Shown here: in pieces, positions 1 through 6,353 of the stretch
Layout: every line of letters begins with the position of its first letter
Position numbering within the stretch: the first letter of the stretch is position 1
Assembly: GCA_002408385.1 (NCBI GenBank)
Contig: DHSB01000002.1
Coordinates: 7,403 to 15,969, forward strand
From: Myxococcales bacterium UBA5297
Lineage (GTDB): Bacteria; Myxococcota; Myxococcia; Myxococcales; UBA5297
Direction of reading: 5' to 3'
Length of the DNA: 8,567 nt
The notes under the pieces: generated by a model
Databases searched by the model: none
What the model was told of the DNA's origin: nothing
Seen by the model: the letters and a program-made list of their open reading frames with translations, nothing else
Translations under genes and position numbers: made by a program

Positions 1-921
1 GCGCCGCTCGCGGCGCTCGAGCCACGGCCCGAGCTGCTCGAGGAGCGCGATCCGGAGGCGGAGTACGCACGGCTGCGCGCCGGGCACGCGGGCTACTTCG
101 TCACCTCCTACTCGCGCATGGGCCACGAGGCCGGCGCCGACGAGGAGCGCGAGGCGACCGCGGGCGAGGCGTGCGAGTACGTCGCCCCGGGCCCGGACGA
201 GCTGCCCGGCGGGGCGAACACCGGCATCTACCTGCACGACCTGCTCGCGGAGATCCCGCAGGCGAGCGCGGCGGCGGCGAAGACCCCGGTGGAGCTCGTG
301 GCGCGGCCCGAGGTCGCCGCACTCTTCGAGCAGTTCGGCGCGCGCGATGGCATCGACCCGAAGCATCGGCCGCACGCCGAACGGCTGGTCCACACCGCCC
401 TGACCGCGCGGCTGCCGCTCGGCGAGCGCAGGCTCGACGGGGTCTGCCGCGCCGCGCGGCTGCTGCGCGAGATGGAGTTCCTCTTCCCGGTCCCCGAGGC
501 CTCGCACCCGCTGCTCTCGCAGCCGATGCCCGAGGAGCGCCGGCCCTTCGAGATCCGCCGCGGCTTCGTGAAGGGCTTCGTGGACCTGCTCTTCGAGCAC
601 GACGGGCGCTTCTACTTCGGCGACTGGAAGAGCGACTCGCTGCCTCGCTTCACGCCCGAGGCCATCAAGGCTCAGGTCGAGCGCTCCTACCGGCTGCAGG
701 CCAAGCTCTACACGCTGGCGCTGGTGAAGATGCTCGGGGTGCGCGACGAGGCGGCCTACGAGGCGCGCTTCGGCGGCCTGCTCTACCTCTTCCTGCGCGG
801 GATGCAGGCGGGAAGCGAGGGCGAGGGGATCTACTTCGAGCGCCCGTCGTGGCGGCAGGTGATGGGCTGGGAGCAGGAGCTGCTGCGGCGCAGTGACTTC
901 GGGTTCGGAGGTGCGGCATGA
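1..921 (+). CDS. recB: RecB C-terminal nuclease domain (exodeoxyribonuclease V beta subunit), 5' truncated
   Basis: This is the last 306 codons of a larger gene whose start lies left of the window; the frame is open from base 1. RecB is the 3'-5' helicase and nuclease subunit of RecBCD, which resects double-strand breaks for recombination. The visible part is the end of the helicase region plus the nuclease domain. A TSYS motif (fragment residues 35-38) is followed by LPGGANTGIYLHD with the metal-ligand histidine H79. The core nuclease motif is GFVDL (D195) and, 13 residues on, GDWKSD (D208, K210). In E. coli RecB the corresponding residues are H956, D1067, D1080 and K1082, with the same 13-residue spacing. 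The downstream QVERSYRLQAKLY and FGGLLYLFLRG segments also fit the family. The catalytic set is intact, so the nuclease should be active. The stop overlaps recD by ATGA, implying translational coupling. Family assignment is very secure; AddA is less likely because recD follows. Confidence 0.95.
   Translation, partial: APLAALEPRPELLEERDPEAEYARLRAGHAGYFVTSYSRMGHEAGADEEREATAGEACEYVAPGPDELPGGANTGIYLHDLLAEIPQASAAAAKTPVELVARPEVAALFEQFGARDGIDPKHRPHAERLVHTALTARLPLGERRLDGVCRAARLLREMEFLFPVPEASHPLLSQPMPEERRPFEIRRGFVKGFVDLLFEHDGRFYFGDWKSDSLPRFTPEAIKAQVERSYRLQAKLYTLALVKMLGVRDEAAYEARFGGLLYLFLRGMQAGSEGEGIYFERPSWRQVMGWEQELLRRSDFGFGGAA
907..911 (+). promoter_or_regulatory. Ribosome-binding site of recD
   Basis: GGAGG lies inside the last codons of recB, six bases before the recD ATG at 918. 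It supports this ATG as the true start and fits coupled translation across the ATGA overlap. Confidence 0.75.
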
Positions 922-2939
922 GTGGACCGGGACGGCTCTCGCCGCTGGGCACGGCGCGCGAGCGATTCCTGCGCGGGCGCGAGCGGGGTTTCGAGGAGCA
1001 CAACCCCGAGCCGCTGCTGCCGCCCGAGCTGCTGCGCGCGGCCGAGGGCTTCGAGCTCGACGACGCGGTGCTCTACCAGGCCTGGGAGCTGACGCGCTGC
1101 GCCCCGCGACTCGACCGGCGGGGACAGCGGGCGCTTTTGCTGCTCGCGGTGGCGGCGCTGGTCAACCTGCGGCGCGGCAGCACCCGGCTACCGCTGTCGG
1201 GCAAGCCCTACGAAGAGCTGCTGAAGACGCTGGGGGCGAAGGACACAGACCTGCGGGCCATCTCGGCGCTGCTCGAGTCGGCCGGGCGCGGCGAGGGTCC
1301 GGCCGCGGATCTGGTGGGCGCTCCCGGCGACTACAAGCCGTTCATCGTCGAGGCGGGCAGCCTCTACCTGCAGCGCATGCGGCACTTCGAGGATCGGCTC
1401 GTCGAGTCGCTCGGGGCGCGGCTCGCGTCGCCGGCCGAGTCCGACGGCGCGCGGATGCAGGCCGCGCTCGACGAGGTGCTCGCGCACCCGCCGGTGATGG
1501 GCGGCCGGCGCATCGAGCTGTCCGAGGAGCAGCAAGACGCGGTGCTCACCGCGCTGCGCGAGCCGTTCGCGGTGGTCTCGGGCGGGCCGGGGACCGGCAA
1601 GACGTCGATCGTCGTCTCCATCCTGCGCGCGCTCGTGCGGCTGGGCGTGGCGGTCGAGAAGGTCGCGCTCGCGGCGCCGACCGGCAAGGCGGCGAATCGG
1701 ATGGAGGAGGCCATCCGCAAGTACCTCGCCGCGCTGCCCGAGGTCGCGGGCCCCGACGCCGCGCTCAAGGTCGCGCCGCCCGAGGCGCGCACGCTGCACC
1801 GGCTGCTCGGCTACGTGCCGTCGTCCGACCGGTTCCGGCACCACGCGAACAACCCGCTCTCCGAGCAGGTGGTCATCGTCGACGAGGGATCGATGATCGA
1901 CCTGTTTCTGATGTGTCAGCTCGTCGGCGCGGTGCGCCCCGGGGCGCGGCTCATCGTGCTCGGCGACGCCGAGCAGCTCCCCTCGGTCGACGCCGGGGCG
2001 GTGCTGCGGGATCTCGTTCCCGCCGACGGTGCGCACGGCCGGTCCGCGGTGCGCCTGACTCACAGCTACCGGATGGACCCGAACGACCCCGCCGGGCGGG
2101 CGGTCTACAGCGCCGCGAGCGCCATCAACGCCGGCAAGCCGGAGGCGCTGCTCGCGCAGGTGACCGAACGCGCGGCAGTCGCCGAGCTCGCCTACGAGAA
2201 GGTCGAGCTGTTGCCGGCGGACGGGGCCGCGGCGCTCGAGGCGTTCCTCGATGACTGGTACCGGCGGCAGGTGCGCGCGCTCGACGGGTTCGCCGACATC
2301 GTGCGGCGCGTTCATACCTGGCGCGGTGACGGGCAGGGCTTCGACGAGGCGGCGCGCGAGACGCTCGACCGGCTCTTCCGGCACTATGAAGCGGCGCGGC
2401 TGCTGTGCGTGACCCGCGGCGAGGCGCGAGCGAGCGGCGCGGCGGCCTGCAACGGCTGGATGCACCGCACCTTCGCCGAGGACCCGGCGATCGGGCTGTC
2501 GGTCCCGCTCGCGTCGGCCTCGTTCCTGCCCGGCGAGCCGGTGATGATGCAGCGCAACGACTACGGGCGCGGGCTGTTCAACGGCGACCAGGGGGTCGTG
2601 CTGCGCGTCGCCGAGCCCGGCGAGTCGAGCCACCACTTCCGCGCGGTCTTCCCCACGCGCGAAGGCTTCCGGCCGTTCGCGCTCGAAGGCCTGCGCGCGC
2701 AGCTCGTCCACGCGTTCGCGATGACGGTGCACAAGTCGCAGGGCTCGGAGTTCGACCGGGTGGCGCTGCTGTTGCCTGAGGAGGAGATGCCGCTGCTGAC
2801 GCGCGAGATTCTCTACACGGCGGCGACCCGCGCGCGAAAGTCGGTCGTCCTGGTGGGCTCGAGGCCGGTGCTCGAGATTGGGGTCGCGCGCAAGCTCGAG
2901 CGGTTCTCGGGGATAAGAGAGCGGCTCGCCGTCAGGTGA
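918..2939 (+). CDS. recD: RecD (exodeoxyribonuclease V alpha subunit), SF1B 5'-3' helicase
   Basis: This 673-aa protein is the 5'-3' DNA helicase subunit of RecBCD; E. coli RecD is about 608 aa. Residues 1-200 form the poorly conserved N-terminal region that in the family contacts RecC. The helicase core follows: Walker A GGPGTGKT at 222-229, GKAANRM of motif Ia near 249-255, Walker B VDEGSM with D322 and E323, motif III GDAEQLPS from G349, motif IV LTHSYR with R385, motif V MTVHKSQGSEFD at 602-613 and motif VI YTAATRARK at 633-641. The ATG overlaps the recB stop by ATGA and has a GGAGG six bases upstream, so the start is well supported. One oddity is Walker B reading DEGSM where DEASM or DECSM is usual. 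The recB-recD order matches the common recC-recB-recD operon. The gene ends in a convergent spacer. Confidence 0.95.
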   Translation: MSGPGRLSPLGTARERFLRGRERGFEEHNPEPLLPPELLRAAEGFELDDAVLYQAWELTRCAPRLDRRGQRALLLLAVAALVNLRRGSTRLPLSGKPYEELLKTLGAKDTDLRAISALLESAGRGEGPAADLVGAPGDYKPFIVEAGSLYLQRMRHFEDRLVESLGARLASPAESDGARMQAALDEVLAHPPVMGGRRIELSEEQQDAVLTALREPFAVVSGGPGTGKTSIVVSILRALVRLGVAVEKVALAAPTGKAANRMEEAIRKYLAALPEVAGPDAALKVAPPEARTLHRLLGYVPSSDRFRHHANNPLSEQVVIVDEGSMIDLFLMCQLVGAVRPGARLIVLGDAEQLPSVDAGAVLRDLVPADGAHGRSAVRLTHSYRMDPNDPAGRAVYSAASAINAGKPEALLAQVTERAAVAELAYEKVELLPADGAAALEAFLDDWYRRQVRALDGFADIVRRVHTWRGDGQGFDEAARETLDRLFRHYEAARLLCVTRGEARASGAAACNGWMHRTFAEDPAIGLSVPLASASFLPGEPVMMQRNDYGRGLFNGDQGVVLRVAEPGESSHHFRAVFPTREGFRPFALEGLRAQLVHAFAMTVHKSQGSEFDRVALLLPEEEMPLLTREILYTAATRARKSVVLVGSRPVLEIGVARKLERFSGIRERLAVR

Positions 2940-3016
2940 AGCCGGAGGGCGGAGCGCGCACGTGACGGGCGGCGGCGAGCGCTGGGCGCGGTCGTTGCGC
3001 GCTTCGAGAAGCCTCC

Positions 3017-3050
3017 GGCCGCTTCGATGTCGCGGAGCCGGAAGCCGGCC
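3017..3050 (+). terminator. Possible terminator hairpin after recD
   Basis: GGCCGCTTC (3017-3025) can pair with GAAGCCGGCC (3041-3050) through a nine-pair stem with one bulged base and a 15-base loop, 77 bases after the recD stop. There is no T-run behind it, so it would be Rho-assisted or merely a stable 3' end; the call is weak. Confidence 0.3.
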
Positions 3051-3071
3051 TGGGCAAGCCGAGGCTGGCCC

Positions 3072-3119
3072 GGTCACCCTTGCGCGTCGTCGAAGCCTCG
3101 ACTCAGCTCAGGGTGAACC
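3072..3119. repeat. Imperfect inverted repeat, possible dispersed intergenic palindrome
   Basis: The outer arms GGTCACCCT (3072-3080) and AGGGTGAACC (3110-3119) pair with a single bulged A. The inner arms GTCGA (3089-3093) and TCGAC (3098-3102) pair perfectly around the loop AGCC. Together they form a two-part stem-loop of 48 bases between two convergent genes. The arms resemble the CACCCTGAGC...AGTCGA type of short palindrome that I recall as recurrent between genes in many GC-rich environmental bacteria; that is a memory-based comparison. The left arm shares GGTCACCC with the sequence starting at 8536, which suggests the unit recurs in this genome. It may double as a bidirectional terminator. 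Confidence 0.5.
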
Positions 3120-3185
3120 GGACGGCTGCTCGACTCGCGCGCGGGAGAGACGGGCTCGGGCTCGACCGTCAAGACCTCTGCGCCC

Positions 3186-3206
3186 GGTCGATCCAAGGCT
3201 CGAACC
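3186..3206 (-). terminator. Possible terminator hairpin after the lipoprotein gene
   Basis: GGTCGA (3186-3191) pairs with TCGAACC (3200-3206) with one bulged A, around an eight-base loop, starting four bases beyond the lipoprotein stop codon on the minus strand. No T-tract follows. Its position is right for a terminator but the stem is short. Confidence 0.3.
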
Positions 3207-3210
3207 GCGC

Positions 3211-4821
3211 TCAGAGCAGCGGCACGGTGGGCAGGCAGTAGATGGCCGTGGCGCTCTCTGCGGGCGACTGGCTGTCGGTCACCTTCGCGGAGACGAAGTA
3301 GCCGGTGATCGAGATGTCGGTGAAGGGGATCTGCACCACGGTCGCGTCGGAGGTATCGGTCACCCAACCCGAGACCTTGCCGCTCGAGTCGATGGTCAGG
3401 CCGTCGGGCAGGCCCCAGTTCGGAATGACCCAGCTCAGGCCCGGCGGCGCCGGCTCCTCGTTCCACGCGTACGGCCGCAGGCCACCGCTCGCCTCGAGCT
3501 GGCTCGAGTAGGGGACGAACTGCACGAGCATCGGCAGCACGATGATCTTGGTGAGCAGCAGGTCGTATTCCTTCTCGCCCACGATGACGAGCGGGGCGAT
3601 CTCCACGACGAGCGAGAGCTCCTTGGTCGCGTAGGCGGGAGGAGTCAAGCCGTCGAGGACGCGCACGGTCATCGGGAAGGTGCCTATCTCCTCGGGCGCG
3701 CCGACGATCTTGCCCATCGCCCCGAGCGCGAGGCCGACGGGCAGCGGGCCGTCGAGCACCTGCCAGGCGTAGGGAGCGACGCCGCCCGAGGCTTTCAGCT
3801 CGTACTCGTACTCGAGGCCGTGCTCGGCCGCGGGCAGCGTGGTGGTGGTGATGGTCAGCGGCCCGCCGGCGGGCACTATCTCCACGGAAAAGCCGCGCTC
3901 GTCCGCCTTGTCGTTCGAGTCCTCGACCTTGACGCGAAAGAGGCTGGTCCCGGGCGCGCTGGGCGTGCCGCCGATCTCGCCCGCGGGGCCGAGGGTGATG
4001 CCGGCGGGCAGCGCGCCGTCGGCGAGGCTCCAGCGATAGGGCGGCTTGCCTCCGCTCACCTCGAAGCGCCCCGAGTAGACCGCGCCGACGGTGCCCGCGG
4101 GCAGCGTCTCGGTCGTCAGCTCCGGTGCGGTCGCGACGCAGGCGCCCTCGTCGCAGATCTCGCCCTCTTCGCAGCCGTCGTGGCCGACGCAGGCGACGCA
4201 GCGGCCGAAGAGGCAGGGGAGCGAGTCGGGGCAAGGCTCCGAGGTCCAGGTCTTGGAGGCGTTGCAGGTGTAGATGGTCGTCGGGCCGCACTCGGTCTGG
4301 CCCGCGCTGCAGTTCGCGGGCAGGCAGAGGCCGTCGAAGCACGCCGCCTGCTCGCCGCACGCCTTGGACGTCGCCCAGCGGGTGCCGTTGTCCTCACACC
4401 GCTCGATGGTCTGCGAATCCTTGCAGCGGATCGAGCCCGCCTCGCAGACCCTCGGCAGGCACTGGCCGCCGTGGCACGCGTAGTCGGCGCTGCAGGCGTT
4501 CGGATAGAGCTTGCCGGTGCCGTCCTCTTTGCAGGCGACGACCGAGTCGCCCTCGCAGACGCGGCTGCTGGGCACGCACGCCAGCTTCTTGCAGCTTCCG
4601 TTGTGGCAGAGCTTGCCGTCTTCACAGGCGGTCGCCACGAAGCGCGAGCCGTCCTCGACGCACTGGAGGATGTACTCGGCCTGCTCGAAGCACAGGGTCG
4701 AGCCCGCCTCGCACGTGGTCTGGGGCTCGACGACCGGCGGAGCCTCCGTTTCGGAACAGGCCGCGAGGCCGACGACGACCAGGGAGGTCACAGCCAGAAA
4801 ATTGCGGAGATTTGCGCGCAT
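3211..4821 (-). CDS. Lipoprotein with four six-cysteine repeats and three putative Ig-like (He_PIG-type) repeats
   Basis: This 536-aa protein begins with a lipoprotein signal peptide: MRANLRN, a hydrophobic stretch to about residue 19, and the lipobox LAAC with C22 as the lipidated cysteine. A mature start of CSETE suggests export to the outer membrane. Residues 37-208 are four tandem repeats of six cysteines with spacing C-x6-C-x7-9-C-x10-12-C-x5-C-x4-C, followed by a four-cysteine tail (C211, C217, C223, C228). Residues from about 234 to 520 hold three putative Ig repeats marked by the signature SGGxxPYxW at about 256, 345 and 445, then LPxGLxLxxxGxIxGxP. The third repeat carries an extra PPGLSWVIPNW-like insertion. 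ATG at 4821 has GAGGA five bases upstream. Repeats of this kind are common in myxobacterial surface proteins and usually imply disulphide-stabilised binding or structural roles. No catalytic domain is visible and the partner is unknown. Confidence 0.88.
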   Translation of the reverse strand: MRANLRNFLAVTSLVVVGLAACSETEAPPVVEPQTTCEAGSTLCFEQAEYILQCVEDGSRFVATACEDGKLCHNGSCKKLACVPSSRVCEGDSVVACKEDGTGKLYPNACSADYACHGGQCLPRVCEAGSIRCKDSQTIERCEDNGTRWATSKACGEQAACFDGLCLPANCSAGQTECGPTTIYTCNASKTWTSEPCPDSLPCLFGRCVACVGHDGCEEGEICDEGACVATAPELTTETLPAGTVGAVYSGRFEVSGGKPPYRWSLADGALPAGITLGPAGEIGGTPSAPGTSLFRVKVEDSNDKADERGFSVEIVPAGGPLTITTTTLPAAEHGLEYEYELKASGGVAPYAWQVLDGPLPVGLALGAMGKIVGAPEEIGTFPMTVRVLDGLTPPAYATKELSLVVEIAPLVIVGEKEYDLLLTKIIVLPMLVQFVPYSSQLEASGGLRPYAWNEEPAPPGLSWVIPNWGLPDGLTIDSSGKVSGWVTDTSDATVVQIPFTDISITGYFVSAKVTDSQSPAESATAIYCLPTVPLL

Positions 4822-5212
4822 GCTCGTCCTCGTATTCCGGGGCGTCCTTGAGCCCAGCGTCGTTTCATAGCACCGAATGCTTTGAGGTTTCGATGGGCCA
4901 AGCCTGCGCCGGGAGGTGACGCGAGCCAGTCTTCAGCTCTTGGAGTTGTCGGGAGGGGCGCCAATGCTCTCAGGCAGGTTCAGCCGCGGGGGCCGAGCTG
5001 CTAGGTGCAGCCGCAAATCGAGCAGAAGCGGGTGAGAGGGGAGCGGCGCGCTCGTTTCCGCTTCCTCGACTTGGCGCTTTGCCGCTCGGTCTTCCGTCGC
5101 GTCCAGGCGCCCGTCTCTCGCGGTCCGACCGGACGCGGTCTTCGCGGTTGAGACGCGTCCAAGGGCGACCGGGTGCGACTCGAAGAGGTGCCGTCCACCG
5201 GAGGGCGACACC
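4822..5212. other. 391-base spacer between minus-strand genes; weak 92-codon frame only
   Basis: This stretch lies between the stop of the 64-aa membrane protein and the start of the lipoprotein gene. It must contain the lipoprotein 5' leader and possibly its promoter, though no convincing -35/-10 pair was found. A minus-strand frame runs from a GTG at 5211, one base after the upstream stop, to a stop at 4933 (92 codons). About three quarters of its codons end in G or C, which is compatible with coding, but the product has no signal, membrane segment or known motif and is rich in Arg, Pro and Ala, so it is not called as a gene. A GC-rich hairpin, CGCGGTCC/GGACGCG with one bulge and loop GACC, lies at 5119-5137 and might end the upstream transcript. 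Confidence 0.5.
4827..4831 (-). promoter_or_regulatory. Ribosome-binding site of the lipoprotein gene
   Basis: On the minus strand GAGGA lies five bases before the ATG at 4821, confirming the start that gives a proper lipoprotein signal peptide. Confidence 0.6.
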
Positions 5213-5407
5213 TCACGGCGGCGGGGGCACCGGTTCATCTTTGGCGAAGAGCAGCTCGTAGCCGCCGAAGGCGATGGCCAGCGCGCCGACGATGATCCAC
5301 AGCCAACCGCCGGAGGTTTCGTCGAAGCGCAAAATCTCGATGACGATGACCGCCAGCCCTGCCAGGACAGCCAGCAGCGCGGCGATTTTGATGAGCGGTC
5401 TTTTCAC
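5213..5407 (-). CDS. Small two-helix inner-membrane protein (64 aa), function unknown
   Basis: The product is a 64-residue hydrophobic protein. Residues 2-7 are basic (KRPLIK). A first membrane helix covers about 5-26 and contains a glutamate (E24) near its end; a short polar turn, RFDETSGG, follows. A second helix covers about 35-53, then a charged tail FAKDEPV ends in four prolines. I chose the GTG at 5407 because a GAGG sits eight bases upstream and because the longer reading from an ATG at 5602 would overlap the end of the 174-aa gene and add a non-hydrophobic, low-complexity leader. The two-basic-ends topology suggests both termini are cytoplasmic. The protein resembles the many small uncharacterised membrane proteins found in GC-rich Gram-negative genomes; I recognise no family. 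It lies 118 bases downstream of the exported protein gene on the same strand. Confidence 0.65.
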   Translation of the reverse strand: MKRPLIKIAALLAVLAGLAVIVIEILRFDETSGGWLWIIVGALAIAFGGYELLFAKDEPVPPPP

Positions 5408-5415
5408 GGTCGACG

Positions 5416-5419
5416 CCTC
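5416..5419 (-). promoter_or_regulatory. Ribosome-binding site deciding the GTG start of the small membrane protein
   Basis: GAGG on the minus strand, eight bases before the GTG at 5407. It favours this non-ATG start over the far upstream ATG at 5602. Confidence 0.45.
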
Positions 5420-5525
5420 GCCAGCGGGAAAAGCGGTCAGTTTCGGAGGGGATGAAAAAGGGGTCGCAGTACTCGTGGCGCCTGCCTGCTCTTCGTGCTG
5501 TCGCCCCTGACACTGCGCAGACACG

Positions 5526-6050
5526 TCAACGGCCATTCGGCGGGTCGGCATCGCTCGCGGCTCGAGGAAGGGGCTCGGGCCTGCTGCCGCCGATGGCGAC
5601 ACCGACTCTGAACCGCATCACCGGCCAGGTCTGCCGATCATCGAGGTCGTAGAAGGCGCCGCCGACCACCTGGCCAGTCAGTCCGACGTGACGATAGGCC
5701 CACCAGCAGACATCGACGCCGGCCACCGCGTCGGGACCCTGGTCCGGCACGTCGGCGAAGGTGCGGTCCCCGGCTTGGCCGACCAACTCGAGGTCGAACC
5801 GCTCCTTGTCGATAAGTGGCAGCACCCCACCGAGCCGCACGTAGTAGTGCGGCAAGAAGCCGAAGAGGCTCGCGCCAGCCTCGCCTTCGAGCAGGCGCAA
5901 GGGACGAACCGAGGCGGAGACGCCAACCCTGTCGGGGAAGCCGACGCCGGCGCGAATCGCTCCGACGCGTTGTTGCGCTCGGGCGACCCCGGGGGCCGTC
6001 GCGGCGAGAAACACGGCGAGCGACAAGACTGCGAGCGGATGCTGTCGCAC
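5526..6050 (-). CDS. Exported protein of unknown function (174 aa), possible outer-membrane-associated
   Basis: The predicted product has a Sec signal peptide: a short N-terminus with R2, a hydrophobic core at about 5-19, and ARA before QQ for cleavage after residue 25, so it enters the periplasm. The mature part alternates polar and hydrophobic residues with many glycines and aromatic residues (GFPDRVGVSASVRPLRL, FLPHYYVRLGGVLPL, DVCWWAYRHVGLTGQVVGG, VMRFRVGVAIGG). This looks like a small beta-barrel or beta-sandwich, but the tail (PLPRAASDADPPNGR) lacks the terminal aromatic residue usual for Bam-dependent barrels. The GTG at 6050 is chosen because AAGGAGGA lies eight bases upstream and because it puts the signal peptide at the N-terminus; extending to the ATG at 6194 adds 48 residues of arginine-rich leader. 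No family recognised. It is divergent from the barrel-DUF3820 gene, so the 303-base gap should hold promoters for both. Confidence 0.7.
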   Translation of the reverse strand: MRQHPLAVLSLAVFLAATAPGVARAQQRVGAIRAGVGFPDRVGVSASVRPLRLLEGEAGASLFGFLPHYYVRLGGVLPLIDKERFDLELVGQAGDRTFADVPDQGPDAVAGVDVCWWAYRHVGLTGQVVGGAFYDLDDRQTWPVMRFRVGVAIGGSRPEPLPRAASDADPPNGR

Positions 6051-6058
6051 GGCCCCAT

Positions 6059-6063
6059 CCTCC
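6059..6063 (-). promoter_or_regulatory. Strong ribosome-binding site deciding the GTG start of the exported protein
   Basis: GGAGG, within AAGGAGGA on the minus strand, lies nearly optimally eight bases before the GTG at 6050. An ATG at 6058 overlaps this site but is in another frame and gives no sensible product. Confidence 0.7.
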
Positions 6064-6153
6064 TTCGACGGCGCTTGCCTCATGCGGCTGGCGGGATGGT
6101 ATCCGGGCCTTCGGGAATGCGCCCGGCTAATCTGTCTGTCACGGCCGAGTGCC

Positions 6154-6165
6154 GTTCGACCGAAC
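6154..6165. promoter_or_regulatory. Perfect short dyad, possible operator between divergent genes
   Basis: GTTCGACCGAAC has exact five-base inverted arms (GTTCG/CGAAC) around a central AC. It lies roughly in the first half of the divergent spacer, where a regulator of either gene could bind. A 12-base dyad can arise by chance in GC-rich DNA, so this is only a candidate. Confidence 0.25.
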
Positions 6166-6344
6166 CCGGCATCGCGCTGCCGGGCGCCGCTCACCGAAGC
6201 CTAGGGTTTCAAAGCTCCGCCACCGCGACGGCCGCGACGACGAAGCTGGAGCCGGCGGGCTGCCGGGCAGTCGGTGGGCGTCTCCGGTGATCACGACGCA
6301 ACACTCCCACGGAGCGGTAGACTCGGCGCCCACGCCTCAGGCAA

Positions 6345-6350
6345 GAGGAG
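6345..6350 (+). promoter_or_regulatory. Ribosome-binding site of the barrel-DUF3820 gene
   Basis: GAGGAG ends three bases before the ATG at 6354, with GAGG five bases away. The spacing is slightly short but acceptable, and the start yields a protein beginning directly with the first barrel strand. Confidence 0.55.
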
Positions 6351-6353
6351 CGG

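Larger units (their letters stand above)
2940..3210. other. Convergent intergenic spacer, hairpin-rich, no gene
   Basis: These 271 bases separate the 3' ends of recD (plus) and the lipoprotein gene (minus). Frames that remain open across the spacer continue antisense into the neighbours and give arginine- and proline-rich translations without any recognisable domain, so no gene is called. The spacer holds at least three potential stem-loops, described separately (3017-3050, 3072-3119, 3186-3206), plus a small GCTTC/GAAGC palindrome at 3001-3012. None is followed by a clear T-tract on either strand. It probably serves as a two-way termination zone. Confidence 0.7.
6051..6353. other. Divergent intergenic region with expected promoters
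   Basis: These 303 bases separate the minus-strand exported protein from the plus-strand barrel-DUF3820 gene, so both promoters should lie here. I see no strong sigma-70 pair. A weak -10-like TAGACT (6318-6323) sits 30 bases before the plus-strand ATG and a weak TACCAT-like element on the minus strand near 6098-6103 lies upstream of the exported protein gene; neither has a good -35. A perfect six-base stem, CCGGGC (6103-6108) with GCCCGG (6121-6126), could form a hairpin in the minus-strand leader or be an operator. Open frames through the region are arginine- and alanine-rich and look spurious. Confidence 0.5.

Noticed and set aside
1..921. Reading the first gene as AddA instead of RecB
   Set aside because: The nuclease motifs and the immediately following recD with ATGA overlap match the RecBCD organisation; AddA would normally pair with AddB, which is not seen.
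893..2254. Second plus-strand frame of 453 codons overlapping recB and recD
   Set aside because: It is a shifted reading of recD; the product is low-complexity Arg/Ala/Gly and has no ribosome-binding site.
1188..3077. Minus-strand open frame of 629 codons opposite recD
   Set aside because: Fully antisense to a helicase with all motifs intact; composition is Arg/His/Leu-rich and contains no recognisable fold.
4198..4711. Cysteine repeats as EGF-like domains
   Set aside because: EGF modules have different cysteine gaps and a typical CxC element; here the spacing is C-x6-C-x7-9-C-x10-12-C-x5-C-x4-C with no CxC.
2962..4851. Plus-strand open frame of 629 codons across the spacer and opposite the lipoprotein gene
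   Set aside because: It lies antisense to a gene with a clear lipoprotein signal and repeated domains; its translation is an Arg/Ala/Gly-rich mixture with no domain, as expected from GC-rich opposite-strand reading.
5455..5466. T5 tract after CGACCCC on the minus strand between the exported and the small membrane protein genes
   Set aside because: It resembles the end of an intrinsic terminator, but the only partner found (GGGGCG near 5502-5508) would need a loop of roughly 35 bases and a bulge, so no terminator is called.
5688..6290. Plus-strand frame of 200 codons opposite the exported protein gene
   Set aside because: Some stretches look protein-like, but the minus strand has a strong ribosome-binding site and a signal peptide, and this frame has neither.
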